A stretch of DNA of 48,530 bases from Candidatus Zhuqueibacterota bacterium. GTDB lineage: Bacteria; Zhuqueibacterota; Zhuqueibacteria; Zhuqueibacterales; Zhuqueibacteraceae. The notes under the pieces are model-generated. The model searched no databases. It was not told where the DNA came from and saw nothing but the letters and a program-made list of their open reading frames with translations. The stretch is taken from assembly GCA_022616415.1 (NCBI GenBank), contig JAKEEU010000037.1:1-48530 (forward strand), in the 5' to 3' direction. The translations under genes and the position numbers were made by a program. Shown here piece after piece: positions 33,991-40,797 of this stretch (positions are counted from its first letter, which is position 1; each line of letters starts with the position of its first letter).

Positions 33991-34268
33991 TGGTCACCAA
34001 AAAACTTCTCGACCGTTTGCGCGCCGCGTTCAAGCGCTACGGCGCTGAAGTGTTGGGTGATCCGGATATAACCGTCGATTTCTTTCCAACGGAATTCGAC
34101 GGATTTTTCGGGGTTTTTTTAAATTCGTCTAACTTTCAAAAAATGGGATATACGGAACGGCAAAATTCCATTTGGGATTATCTGAGCGCCGATCCGGAAA
34201 TTACCGAGGAAGACCTTCGTTATATCACTCAGATTGCCACCGAGGCCGAAGAAGTCGAATTGGTTTGA
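33975..34268 (+). CDS. Small partner protein, tandem copy 1 (BolA-like pattern)
   Basis: A 97-aa protein; the start could be 33975 or the ATG at 33990 that overlaps the HEPN stop. The order is helix LLDRLRAAFKRYG, strand ITVDFFPTEF, strand FFGVFLNSSNF, ERQNSIWDYL helix and ITQIATEAEE. The middle S-x-x-F...ERQ..(V/I)W-x-x-L and the final T-x-E-E resemble the BolA fold (V-S-x-x-F...ER). It has no nucleic-acid-binding loop match that can be verified. It is tandemly duplicated next door. Confidence 0.65.
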   Translation: MAQYIMVTKKLLDRLRAAFKRYGAEVLGDPDITVDFFPTEFDGFFGVFLNSSNFQKMGYTERQNSIWDYLSADPEITEEDLRYITQIATEAEEVELV

Positions 34269-34284
34269 GCAATGGTGTTGTGAC

Positions 34285-34578
34285 ATGGCTGGGAAGATGA
34301 TGGTCAGCAAAAAACTTCTGGATCGCTTGCGCGCTGCGTTCAAGCGCTACGGCGCTGAAGTGCTGGGCGATCCTGATATAACCGTCGATTTCTTTCCAAC
34401 GGAATTCGAAGAATTCTTTGGCGTGCTTTTGACTTCACCCAAATTCGAAAGCATGTCGGATGCAGAGCGGCAGGATTCGGTTTGGGATTACTTGAGTTCA
34501 GATCCTGAACTTACCAACGAAGACCGTTTCTACATCTCCCAGATCGCCACAGAAACCGAAGCCGTTGAATTTATCTGA
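34285..34578 (+). CDS. Small partner protein, tandem copy 2
   Basis: A 97-aa duplicate of the preceding gene, 16 nt downstream. Residues from KKLLDRLRA to FFPTEF (33 positions) are identical to copy 1, whereas the following 56 positions share only about 33 identities (SPKFESMSDAERQDSVWDYL here). The DNA of the first third is also nearly identical. The start at 34285 is chosen by alignment to copy 1. Recent duplication or gene conversion, followed by divergence of the C-terminal half, is inferred. Confidence 0.75.
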   Translation: MAGKMMVSKKLLDRLRAAFKRYGAEVLGDPDITVDFFPTEFEEFFGVLLTSPKFESMSDAERQDSVWDYLSSDPELTNEDRFYISQIATETEAVEFI

Positions 34579-34682
34579 ACGACGAACCCTTCGAGTGGTG
34601 TCAAGCCAAAACCGCAGGGCTTGTGGCGGCGCGGAAATTGGCATCTATCATGAGGAACGCAAACTGAATTGGGAGAGTGGGT

Positions 34683-35105
34683 GTGCTAATTTGGCAACAA
34701 TGGCAAGAGAAGTCGACAAGCTCGTTGGAGGCAGCGCGAATTCTCCTGGAAAATCGTAGGCCCGTGGAGGCGGCAAGCCGCGCGTATTACGCGACATATC
34801 AGATGGTCACGGGCGTGCTAATCAAGCTTAAACAGGAGCCACGAAGTGAATTCGGAAATTGGTCGCATCATGAAACAGTCGAAATGTATCGCACTCATAT
34901 CTGTAAAAAGGCTGATTTAGGATACAAAGAGAAAACCGCCTTACTCAAACTTCTCTCCAGTTTTCGTTATTTGCTTAAGACCCGATATGAGGCCGACTAC
35001 GGCCTTGAAAAGAATATTGATATGCATGGATCTCAAGCTCTTTGGCGGGATGCTAATCGAATTATAAAGCTGTTGGGAAATTTAATTAAACGAGGTGTTC
35101 TATGA
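34683..35105 (+). CDS. HEPN-domain protein (UPF0332 type), island gene 2
   Basis: A 140-aa helical protein; a GTG start (34683, or 34677) follows GGGAG. The HEPN signature is clear: SLEAARILLENRRPVEAA, SRAYYATYQMVTGVL, and the C-terminal TRYEADYGLEK that UPF0332 proteins carry near the catalytic position. No classical Rx4-6H pair is seen. Such proteins usually sit with an MNT nucleotidyltransferase antitoxin. Here the coupled gene (ATGA overlap at 35102) is a different small protein. Confidence 0.85.
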   Translation: MLIWQQWQEKSTSSLEAARILLENRRPVEAASRAYYATYQMVTGVLIKLKQEPRSEFGNWSHHETVEMYRTHICKKADLGYKEKTALLKLLSSFRYLLKTRYEADYGLEKNIDMHGSQALWRDANRIIKLLGNLIKRGVL

Positions 35106-35368
35106 ATGTTCAAAACTCCAAGACTGAAAATAAAAACCATCGCTTGTCAAGCGCCCAGGCGAAAACTTTCAAAAAATTTCAGCGCAAATTAAACGAAAAA
35201 GTTCCGGACTACCGCATAGCTTGGGTCCGTCCATATCCTTATAAAGAGAGTATACTTGAAATTGGACTGGAGTCTCAAAAAAAGATCGGTTACAGAAAGG
35301 GCCTTCAAGCCGCCAAGGTGGCTACAGAGGTGGAAGACGAAACGGGCGTTACGATCATTTTATTTTGA
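35102..35368 (+). CDS. Small protein coupled to the HEPN gene
   Basis: An 88-aa protein with no family recognised. Its basic N-terminal half has SSAQAKTFKKFQRKLNEK. A strand-rich middle (YRIAWVRPYPYKESILEIGLE) is followed by an amphipathic helix (LQAAKVATEVEDETG) and a final strand VTIILF. The ATG overlaps the HEPN stop as ATGA, and no independent RBS is evident, so expression is tied to the HEPN gene. By position it may be the HEPN partner or antitoxin. After it, 35369-35739 contains no recognisable gene. Confidence 0.6.
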   Translation: MNVQNSKTENKNHRLSSAQAKTFKKFQRKLNEKVPDYRIAWVRPYPYKESILEIGLESQKKIGYRKGLQAAKVATEVEDETGVTIILF

Positions 35369-35739
35369 CTTTGAAAACGCTTGCTTTTTTGGCTTAAATT
35401 TCCGATATTTCATTCTTAGAATTGAAAAGCACTTTAAGTTTGGGGAGCAACCTTGGAGTGCTTCCAAGCCCAAGTCCAAATTCTCTTAGCCGCGCCAAAA
35501 TTTGACGTTGTTGGAGTTTGCGTTGCTAAGATAATGAGATGAGGGAAGCCCAACCCATTTGAGTGTGAAAAACATGAAACGGGAGCGGGTCGAAGTTTAA
35601 CGTGTTTTCGCTTTCTCTACTGGCAATTTTCAGAGAGAGGTTTTTTGAGGCGCTATTATTTCCCCAAAAACCTTACACAAGACCTTACAAAGATGTGCTG
35701 TTTTATCAAAAATTAACTGCAACTGAAAGGGCATCATCA

Positions 35740-36075
35740 TGAACGAGCAACTCGATTAATCCAATTCAGCAATTAAGAGAGTATTTGAAAGATAGACATG
35801 AACGTCGCAAAGATAGGGAGTGGCGAGAAAAAGAAGAACGACAAAAAATGCGATTGGAGAATCTACAGCTTGAGACTAGAATTTTAACTGAGCAAGTTGA
35901 GTTATTAAAATCTTTGGGCTGTTCTGAGCAACAAATTCGCAGGTTTCTTTCAAAACATTATTATGAACCTTTGGCAAAGCTCGATAAATATCAAGATGAT
36001 GAGTTGATTGGTTCCGCAGATGTGGTAAAAGTTGAAGTTTTGAACATGACTGAACGGAAAATTCAAGGCAACTAA
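35740..36075 (+). pseudogene. Small coiled-coil gene with frameshift near the start
   Basis: The ATG at 35740 has a GAAAGGG leader, but the frame MNEQLD meets TAA at codon 7. One nucleotide out of phase the sequence runs on as INPIQQLREYLKDRHERR through EKEERQKMRLENLQLETR (strong coiled coil) and VELLKSLGCSEQQIRRFL to 36075. A single-base loss near codon 5 explains it. An alternative TTG start at 35785 would give 96 aa. Family not recognised. Confidence 0.6.
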
Positions 36076-36442
36076 ACATAAACTGAGTGCTTAACTTTGT
36101 TTGCTATGGACCCAGCGACTTGCAGTGATCCTGAATTTCAGTTCAGTGGTAACTTCAACGCTTTGTCTTTGATTAAACCTTATTTCCACACCCCCTATGC
36201 CAATGCTTATTAAAGATACGCCAGCCCCTTTCGTTCGATTGTTATTTTTCCCCAAACACCAGCGCTCCAATCGTGCCCATATCTCACCACAATTGATTTT
36301 GATTGAACCCCGCCTATTGTGTTAGTTCTTGCGATGGGTCGTGCTATCGTTGTCGCTGTCGCCACAAGAATTTTTTTGCTTGTTTCTTTTGCCGCCAACG
36401 TGTACATTATTGACAAAAGGCCGCAAATTGAGGAGCACAGAA

Positions 36443-36778
36443 ATGGAAACAATCCAAAAGCAAAACCGCGAAGAACTTGTCCGCCAATTGGTGCGCGAGC
36501 ACTTCGATTTGGAAGACGGCATCGAGCGCATCGTTTGGTTTCAAAACGGCGACAAGGAACCGGATGTTCGTTTGATCGAAGTCAATCGCAACAGCATCGT
36601 CACCGGAAGTTTTGACGCTTTCTATTTTGCGCCATCTGCCGATTTCCCGTTGCCCATTCAGATTGCGGACGTGACGCCGGCAGAATGGGAAAAAATTCAG
36701 CGACGGGAATGGCAACTGCCGACGGATTGGGCTTTGGATAAAATCAAGGTATTTGAGCGGGATCAACCAACCTCCTAA
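36443..36778 (+). CDS. Small partner protein upstream of HEPN gene 3
   Basis: A 111-aa protein from the ATG at 36443 with GAGGAG eight bases upstream; a longer upstream frame is ignored. N-terminal helix REELVRQLVREHFDLE, then GIERIVWFQN, DVRLIEVNRNSIVTGS, FYFAPSADFPLPIQIADVT, PAEWEKIQRREW and a C-terminal LDKIKVFER. No enzyme motif is seen. It ends 7 nt before the ATG of the HEPN gene. Small proteins of this kind next to HEPN genes are probable antitoxin or regulatory partners (inference). Between 36076 and 36442 nothing was recognised. Confidence 0.7.
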   Translation: METIQKQNREELVRQLVREHFDLEDGIERIVWFQNGDKEPDVRLIEVNRNSIVTGSFDAFYFAPSADFPLPIQIADVTPAEWEKIQRREWQLPTDWALDKIKVFERDQPTS

Positions 36779-36785
36779 GAAGGAT

Positions 36786-37292
36786 ATGTGGCACTACGCC
36801 TTTTGGGAACAAGCTCAATCCGATTGGAAAGCCTACCGCGCCATACAGGGTTTGTCACTCGATGATTGTCATGCTTTGCATTATCTGCAAATGACAACGG
36901 AAAAGCTTGCCAAAGCGATGCTGCTGGCGCGCGGCGCGGATATTGCGGAAGTTCGCCATAGCCACAAAGGATTTTTGCGTTTCTTGCAACTGGCGGCGAG
37001 ACATCCAGCATTGCCGCGCCAATTCAATATGCCGGTTCGACAATTTCTCGAATACGTTAGAAGCACTCTGCCGCTTGCCAGCGCCGTTGAACACCTTGCT
37101 CCCGCACTGGCACAAGACGGCCCCAACCCAGAATATCCCTGGCAAGAAAAAACTGGAACTATTTGCATTCCCGCCTCATACCAATTTTCTGCCTCGGCAC
37201 AACTCAAACAACCGAACGGCAGAAAATTGCTCCGGCTAACCCAAGCCCTTTTGGAACAGTTCGAGAGTTTGTTTGTCAAAAAAATAATTTGA
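36786..37292 (+). CDS. HEPN-domain protein, island gene 3
   Basis: A 168-aa helical protein (ATG 36786; a TTG at 36753 overlapping the upstream gene is possible). HEPN hallmarks: EQAQSDWKAYRAIQ, HALHYLQMTTEKLAKAML (the paired helix that binds the partner), and RHSHKGFLRFLQLAARHP, which has the R/H-rich loop before the third helix. A C-terminal extension of about 60 residues has no match. It forms a two-gene unit with 36443-36778. Role as toxin or HEPN RNase is inferred. Confidence 0.75.
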   Translation: MWHYAFWEQAQSDWKAYRAIQGLSLDDCHALHYLQMTTEKLAKAMLLARGADIAEVRHSHKGFLRFLQLAARHPALPRQFNMPVRQFLEYVRSTLPLASAVEHLAPALAQDGPNPEYPWQEKTGTICIPASYQFSASAQLKQPNGRKLLRLTQALLEQFESLFVKKII

Positions 37293-37349
37293 TGATCATT
37301 TCCCTCCGAAGATCAACACGCCAATAGTACGAGACCCCACGAACGTTCC

Positions 37350-37877
37350 TCATTTGTTTTTCAAAATCGACAAATAACTCACCCACGGCCCGACCTCGTC
37401 CAGATACTGCTTTGCCATCACGCGGGTGATTTGGGAGATATGATCGAGATCGTGAACCACCCATGTCGCCAAGAGTTGCTCCAAAGTCACCGGTCCGAAA
37501 TCCGGATGTGTTCCTTTGAGTTTAAAATGTTTATCGGTGAGATTCAGTTGTTTCAGCGTGGCGAGATTTTGCCGGCGCAACGTGGCGAAGGTTTCGAGCA
37601 ACTCATTGAGTGATTTGCCCTTGCTCGCCTCGAATTGCGCAAAGCGGTCAAAGGGATTGAACGGGCGGGACTCGCCGAGTTCGAGAACGATCTTCAAGCG
37701 CGGCATCCAGTCCGTGCGCTCACCGTGAATGAGATGGCCGACGACGTCATAAGGACTCCACATTTTCGGCCCTTCGTCGTTTTTGATCCACGGCTCGGAA
37801 AGGCCCGCCAAGCGCGCTTTCAATGTCGATGGCGTTCTGGAGAGGATTTCCGTCGCAGGATTTAAAGAAAAGATCAT
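37350..37877 (-). CDS. DinB-family protein
   Basis: A 175-aa DinB/YfiT-type four-helix protein from the ATG at 37877; longer starts up to 37967 are open but give unusual N-termini. DinB histidines lie in VVGHLIHGERTDW and the C-terminal VVHDLDHISQITR. These bind a metal in family members that act as thiol-transferases or hydrolases. It is only distantly similar to the DinB at 28061-28585. It converges on the HEPN island. Confidence 0.85.
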   Translation of the reverse strand: MIFSLNPATEILSRTPSTLKARLAGLSEPWIKNDEGPKMWSPYDVVGHLIHGERTDWMPRLKIVLELGESRPFNPFDRFAQFEASKGKSLNELLETFATLRRQNLATLKQLNLTDKHFKLKGTHPDFGPVTLEQLLATWVVHDLDHISQITRVMAKQYLDEVGPWVSYLSILKNK

Positions 37878-37996
37878 GATTTGTGTTCGAACTTCGACAG
37901 ACATTGCGCTTTGGTTTTTTCCGAAAATCTTACGCATCAACTGTGAACGTTGGTAATTATTGGGCAAACGAATTTCAGTTTTTAGGAGGTTCCGTA

Positions 37997-38230
37997 ATGG
38001 CCGATAAAGGATTTATCGCGCAATTGATATTAATAATAATGATGCTCTGTCTGGCTCCTGGCGCCGCTTTTGCCCGGTCGGGAGCCTTGGTGCAAAGTAC
38101 TTCTCCGTCCTTTACTTCCAGCCCGCTGTTCGTCCAACTGCTATTCGATGGGCACCCCCTCGAATCCCTGAGCATGTCCCATAACTTCGTTACTGAACAC
38201 AGGAGGCTGGCATCCACATGTCACCCCTAA
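37997..38230 (+). CDS. Small secreted protein, possibly truncated
   Basis: A strong AGGAGG precedes ATG 37997. The first 27 residues form a signal peptide (IAQLILIIMMLCLAPGAAFA); the remaining ~50 residues (SGALVQSTSPSFTSSP...) lack recognisable domains. The stop TAA is inside the target-site duplication of the adjacent IS element, and joining across the IS gives the same stop, so the insertion did not create it. It may be a real short exported peptide or a gene whose 3' part was lost earlier. Confidence 0.5.
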   Translation: MADKGFIAQLILIIMMLCLAPGAAFARSGALVQSTSPSFTSSPLFVQLLFDGHPLESLSMSHNFVTEHRRLASTCHP

Positions 38231-38234
38231 CGGG
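38225..38234. repeat. Left target-site duplication of the IS4 element
   Basis: CCCTAACGGG, identical to 39730-39739. Confidence 0.85.
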
Positions 38235-39729
38235 CATAGGTGTCAAGCTAAGCGGGCAGTTTTTTTAATAGTGTTAACGGATATATTCTTTTTTTACTTT
38301 TTCCCTTAAGACATCGTTTCATAATGAACGTGATGGCATTTTTTAAAAGTTGCACAATGTCTTCAGGATTTTGAACAATCGCGTCGAACCATGATTGTGC
38401 CATGAGGATGAGATGTTTCGCGGCTTGAATGTCGCTCACTTCGCGTTTATCCATCCGCCAGACGTACTGTCGGATGGCACCAATGATTTTGGTGGTGATG
38501 AAAATGAACAGGAGTTTGGCGTAGATCATGCACTTGATTCGTTCTGGGCGTTTCCCAGTCACCTGCGCCAATTTGAAATTGCTTTTCCAGTTTTTAAAAA
38601 TCAACTCGATTTGCCAACGAACGCCATAAAGCGAACGAATCTGTTGGCGTGGAATGTGCGTAGCCGGCGCATTCGTGATATACAGGTTGAAACCGGCCAA
38701 AATTTTGATCCACGTGCGGGTTTGATGACCTTTCTTTCGATTATAGCGATTGAGCTTGCGCAAGCGTTGGGCTTTGACATGGTCCGGCACGCGTTCAATA
38801 ATCAAACGGGTTTGGGTGAAGCGCTTGCCCTTCTTCAAAAAGACTTCGAGTTCGGTTTCCTGAACCTGAAGTTGTTTGACGAAGCGTACCAAGTTAAATT
38901 CTTTCAGGCCGGCAATCGTGAATTGATACAAGTTCACATCGGTCCGCAACCGGCTCAAGTAAAAGGCCCCTTTGTCATCAATGTCGGCAAACGCCTCGAT
39001 ATTAAAAAACCCAAGGTCGCTGATTTCCAAATCCCCGGCTTCGAGGTGGTGGAGAAATCCACTGTCACGTAACTGATCGTGCGCTACTCCGTCCTCCAGC
39101 AAGTAGAAAAATTGATACGACTTGAAATCATAGCCGAACAAAATTTTTACGGCAGCGCTGGAGCCGGCACCACCCGAACCGCGAAAATATGGCGCCAAGT
39201 CTTCGGGGAGTTGGAACGAGGTGCTGTCAAAAATCAATATTTTTTTAAAGTGCGAACCCAACGACGCCAGTTCTTGAGATAAACGCTTGGGCAGTTCGAC
39301 TGTGATGGCTAATGACAGCATTTTTTCAAAGAACGCCACCGCTTCGTCATTAATGCGTTCGTGCAAGGCTTGGCGTGAGATCTCCAATAGCGGCATCACC
39401 CGATGCAATAAACCGATCAACTGATTTAACGAGGGTGTGCCATAAAGGCTCATGCCAAAAGTAAAAACGGATAGAAAGAGATGACCAGTCAATTTCGATT
39501 CACGCTCGACGAAGTTGGTTTCACGCGCGGTCGCATTGGTGATTTCTTCGTTGAAAAATTGACTGATCTTTTGAGTGAACTCTGCAATTGCGGTTTGAAG
39601 CTCTTGCTCGTTCAATTTTTTAGAGGCATGTTTTGTCTTCATGCCACTATAATCTAGAACAAATTTTACAAAAGTCTAGACTGAACGTTTGTCCTCCATT
39701 TTTGTTGGACTCTTAGCTTGACACGTATG
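38235..39729 (-). mobile_element. Complete IS4-family insertion sequence
   Basis: A 1,495-bp element with inverted ends beginning CATAGGTGTCAAGCTAAG (left) and CATACGTGTCAAGCTAAG (right, complement), differing at one of 18 bases. It is flanked by identical 10-bp target duplications and carries one intact transposase gene. CAT ends and ~10-bp duplications fit the ISH8/ISPepr1-like branches of IS4. The target CCCCTAACGGGG is itself a small palindrome. Confidence 0.9.
38248..39642 (-). CDS. IS4-family DDE transposase
   Basis: A 464-aa RNase H-fold transposase. The catalytic triad is readable: Asp139 in LIFDSTSF, Asp209 in EISDLGFFN, and Glu346 within the IS4 signature Y339-x2-R342-x3-E346-x6-K353 (LYGVRWQIELIFKNWK). 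It cuts the DNA at both IS ends and joins them to the target. The gene is intact, so the element could still be mobile. It fills nearly all of the IS, with 13 bp to the left end and 87 bp to the right. Confidence 0.95.
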   Translation of the reverse strand: MKTKHASKKLNEQELQTAIAEFTQKISQFFNEEITNATARETNFVERESKLTGHLFLSVFTFGMSLYGTPSLNQLIGLLHRVMPLLEISRQALHERINDEAVAFFEKMLSLAITVELPKRLSQELASLGSHFKKILIFDSTSFQLPEDLAPYFRGSGGAGSSAAVKILFGYDFKSYQFFYLLEDGVAHDQLRDSGFLHHLEAGDLEISDLGFFNIEAFADIDDKGAFYLSRLRTDVNLYQFTIAGLKEFNLVRFVKQLQVQETELEVFLKKGKRFTQTRLIIERVPDHVKAQRLRKLNRYNRKKGHQTRTWIKILAGFNLYITNAPATHIPRQQIRSLYGVRWQIELIFKNWKSNFKLAQVTGKRPERIKCMIYAKLLFIFITTKIIGAIRQYVWRMDKREVSDIQAAKHLILMAQSWFDAIVQNPEDIVQLLKNAITFIMKRCLKGKSKKRIYPLTLLKKLPA

Positions 39730-39739
39730 CCCTAACGGG
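39730..39739. repeat. Right target-site duplication of the IS4 element
   Basis: CCCTAACGGG, identical to 38225-38234. Confidence 0.85.
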
Positions 39740-39850
39740 GTTCAGGGACGTTTATAAGGGACATGTTTGCTATAAACATGTCACCGCTACGCGGTTTTTA
39801 CGGCTCAATCGCTTCGGATGGTTTATCAAGCCGTAATTTAACCACATCGG
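39740..39850. repeat. Short palindromes right of the IS
   Basis: ACATGTTTGCTATAAACATG and ACCGCTACGCGGT are small hairpins. The pre-insertion target CCCCTAACGGGG would be a third. ACATGTCACC recurs on both sides of the IS. This is the same style of mixed palindrome array as 4810-4932. Confidence 0.6.
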
Positions 39851-39979
39851 GATGTTATGTTTATAGAGAACTGTGTCCAGTACCCAAAATGTGGGTAAAG
39901 ATCAGCGAGTCCAAAGAGAATCCCCAATTCTCTTGCTACGACGAAACCAGGCGAAAAAGGCAGCTTACCAGAGTGAGGT

Positions 39980-40079
39980 CATGACACACGCAGCAAAAAA
40001 ATACAGCAATAATCCTGATACGGAACGCTTGAGAAAAAAGCTGGAGGACTATCAAAAAGAAATGGAAGATGCAAACTAA
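39980..40079 (+). CDS. Very short helical ORF, doubtful
   Basis: 32 codons from ATG 39980 encode a charged helix (TERLRKKLEDYQKEME). A longer frame from a GTG at 39873 exists. No family recognised. It may be the tail of a lost gene; coding status is uncertain. Confidence 0.25.
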
Positions 40080-40209
40080 ACTACGGCATTCTTATCATGT
40101 CTTGCGAAGAAAAGCTGAGGAACCAGAGATGACGAGACAAAGTAATTCGCTGTTGCGGGGAGCGTTCAATGCATGCTCAGTCTTGAGCGCCGGGCCATTC
40201 TTTACTTTC

Positions 40210-40797
40210 ATGAAAATGCATTTACTTTTTTTCATTTTGACCGCTTTTACCGCATTTGCTCAACCCAGCCCGCCGTCTGCGCAAATGATGATGGACTGGA
40301 TTGCGTTTTCCAAGCCAGTTCATCTTAGTGCGGAAAAATCGCAAGGGGGTGATTTTGCCAAATGGGGTGAGGTCGTTTGGGTTTACGGCTATTTTGCGAA
40401 AAAGCAGTCGCTGCATTGTTTTTTCGTTGGGCTTTACAAGGCCGGGACCCTGTTTGGCAAAAATCGGGCTGAGTATGAAAAGAAGATCGAGGAGGGAATA
40501 GAAAAAACAAAGGATATGCAAGGTGATTTTTCAAAGCATTTCCGCATTGAAACCCGGCCCGACGGCCGCAAAGTATACTTTTCACCGATGGGTCTCGGTC
40601 CCGGAGGAGTTGCATTTGGCGCGTTTACTAAACTACGCGATCATGATCTTTTGCTCTTTCAATTTGTCAGTAGCGAGGACGATACCCCGCCAGACGAAGA
40701 GCTGAAGGACCCCGCGCAACCGACGAACGAGCTGCCGGATATATTCAGGAAACTCGAGCAGCACATCACGAAGGCGAATCCAAATGAGGCAAAATAA
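40210..40797 (+). CDS. Secreted protein of unknown function
   Basis: A 195-aa exported protein from ATG 40210; the longer upstream frame lacks a signal peptide, while this start gives one (HLLFFILTAFTAFA). The mature chain has WIAFSKPVHLSAEKSQGG, WVYGYFAKKQSLHCFFVGLY and VYFSPMGLGPGGVAFG. The charged C-terminus ends DIFRKLEQHITKAN. Not assigned to a family. It overlaps the next gene by 14 nt. A duplicate of its last codons survives as a stub at 44263-44313. Confidence 0.75.
   Translation: MKMHLLFFILTAFTAFAQPSPPSAQMMMDWIAFSKPVHLSAEKSQGGDFAKWGEVVWVYGYFAKKQSLHCFFVGLYKAGTLFGKNRAEYEKKIEEGIEKTKDMQGDFSKHFRIETRPDGRKVYFSPMGLGPGGVAFGAFTKLRDHDLLLFQFVSSEDDTPPDEELKDPAQPTNELPDIFRKLEQHITKANPNEAK

Noticed and set aside
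37997..39850. Gene interrupted by the IS4 element
   Set aside because: Joining the sequence across the IS still gives a TAA within the target site, so the IS did not interrupt this frame.
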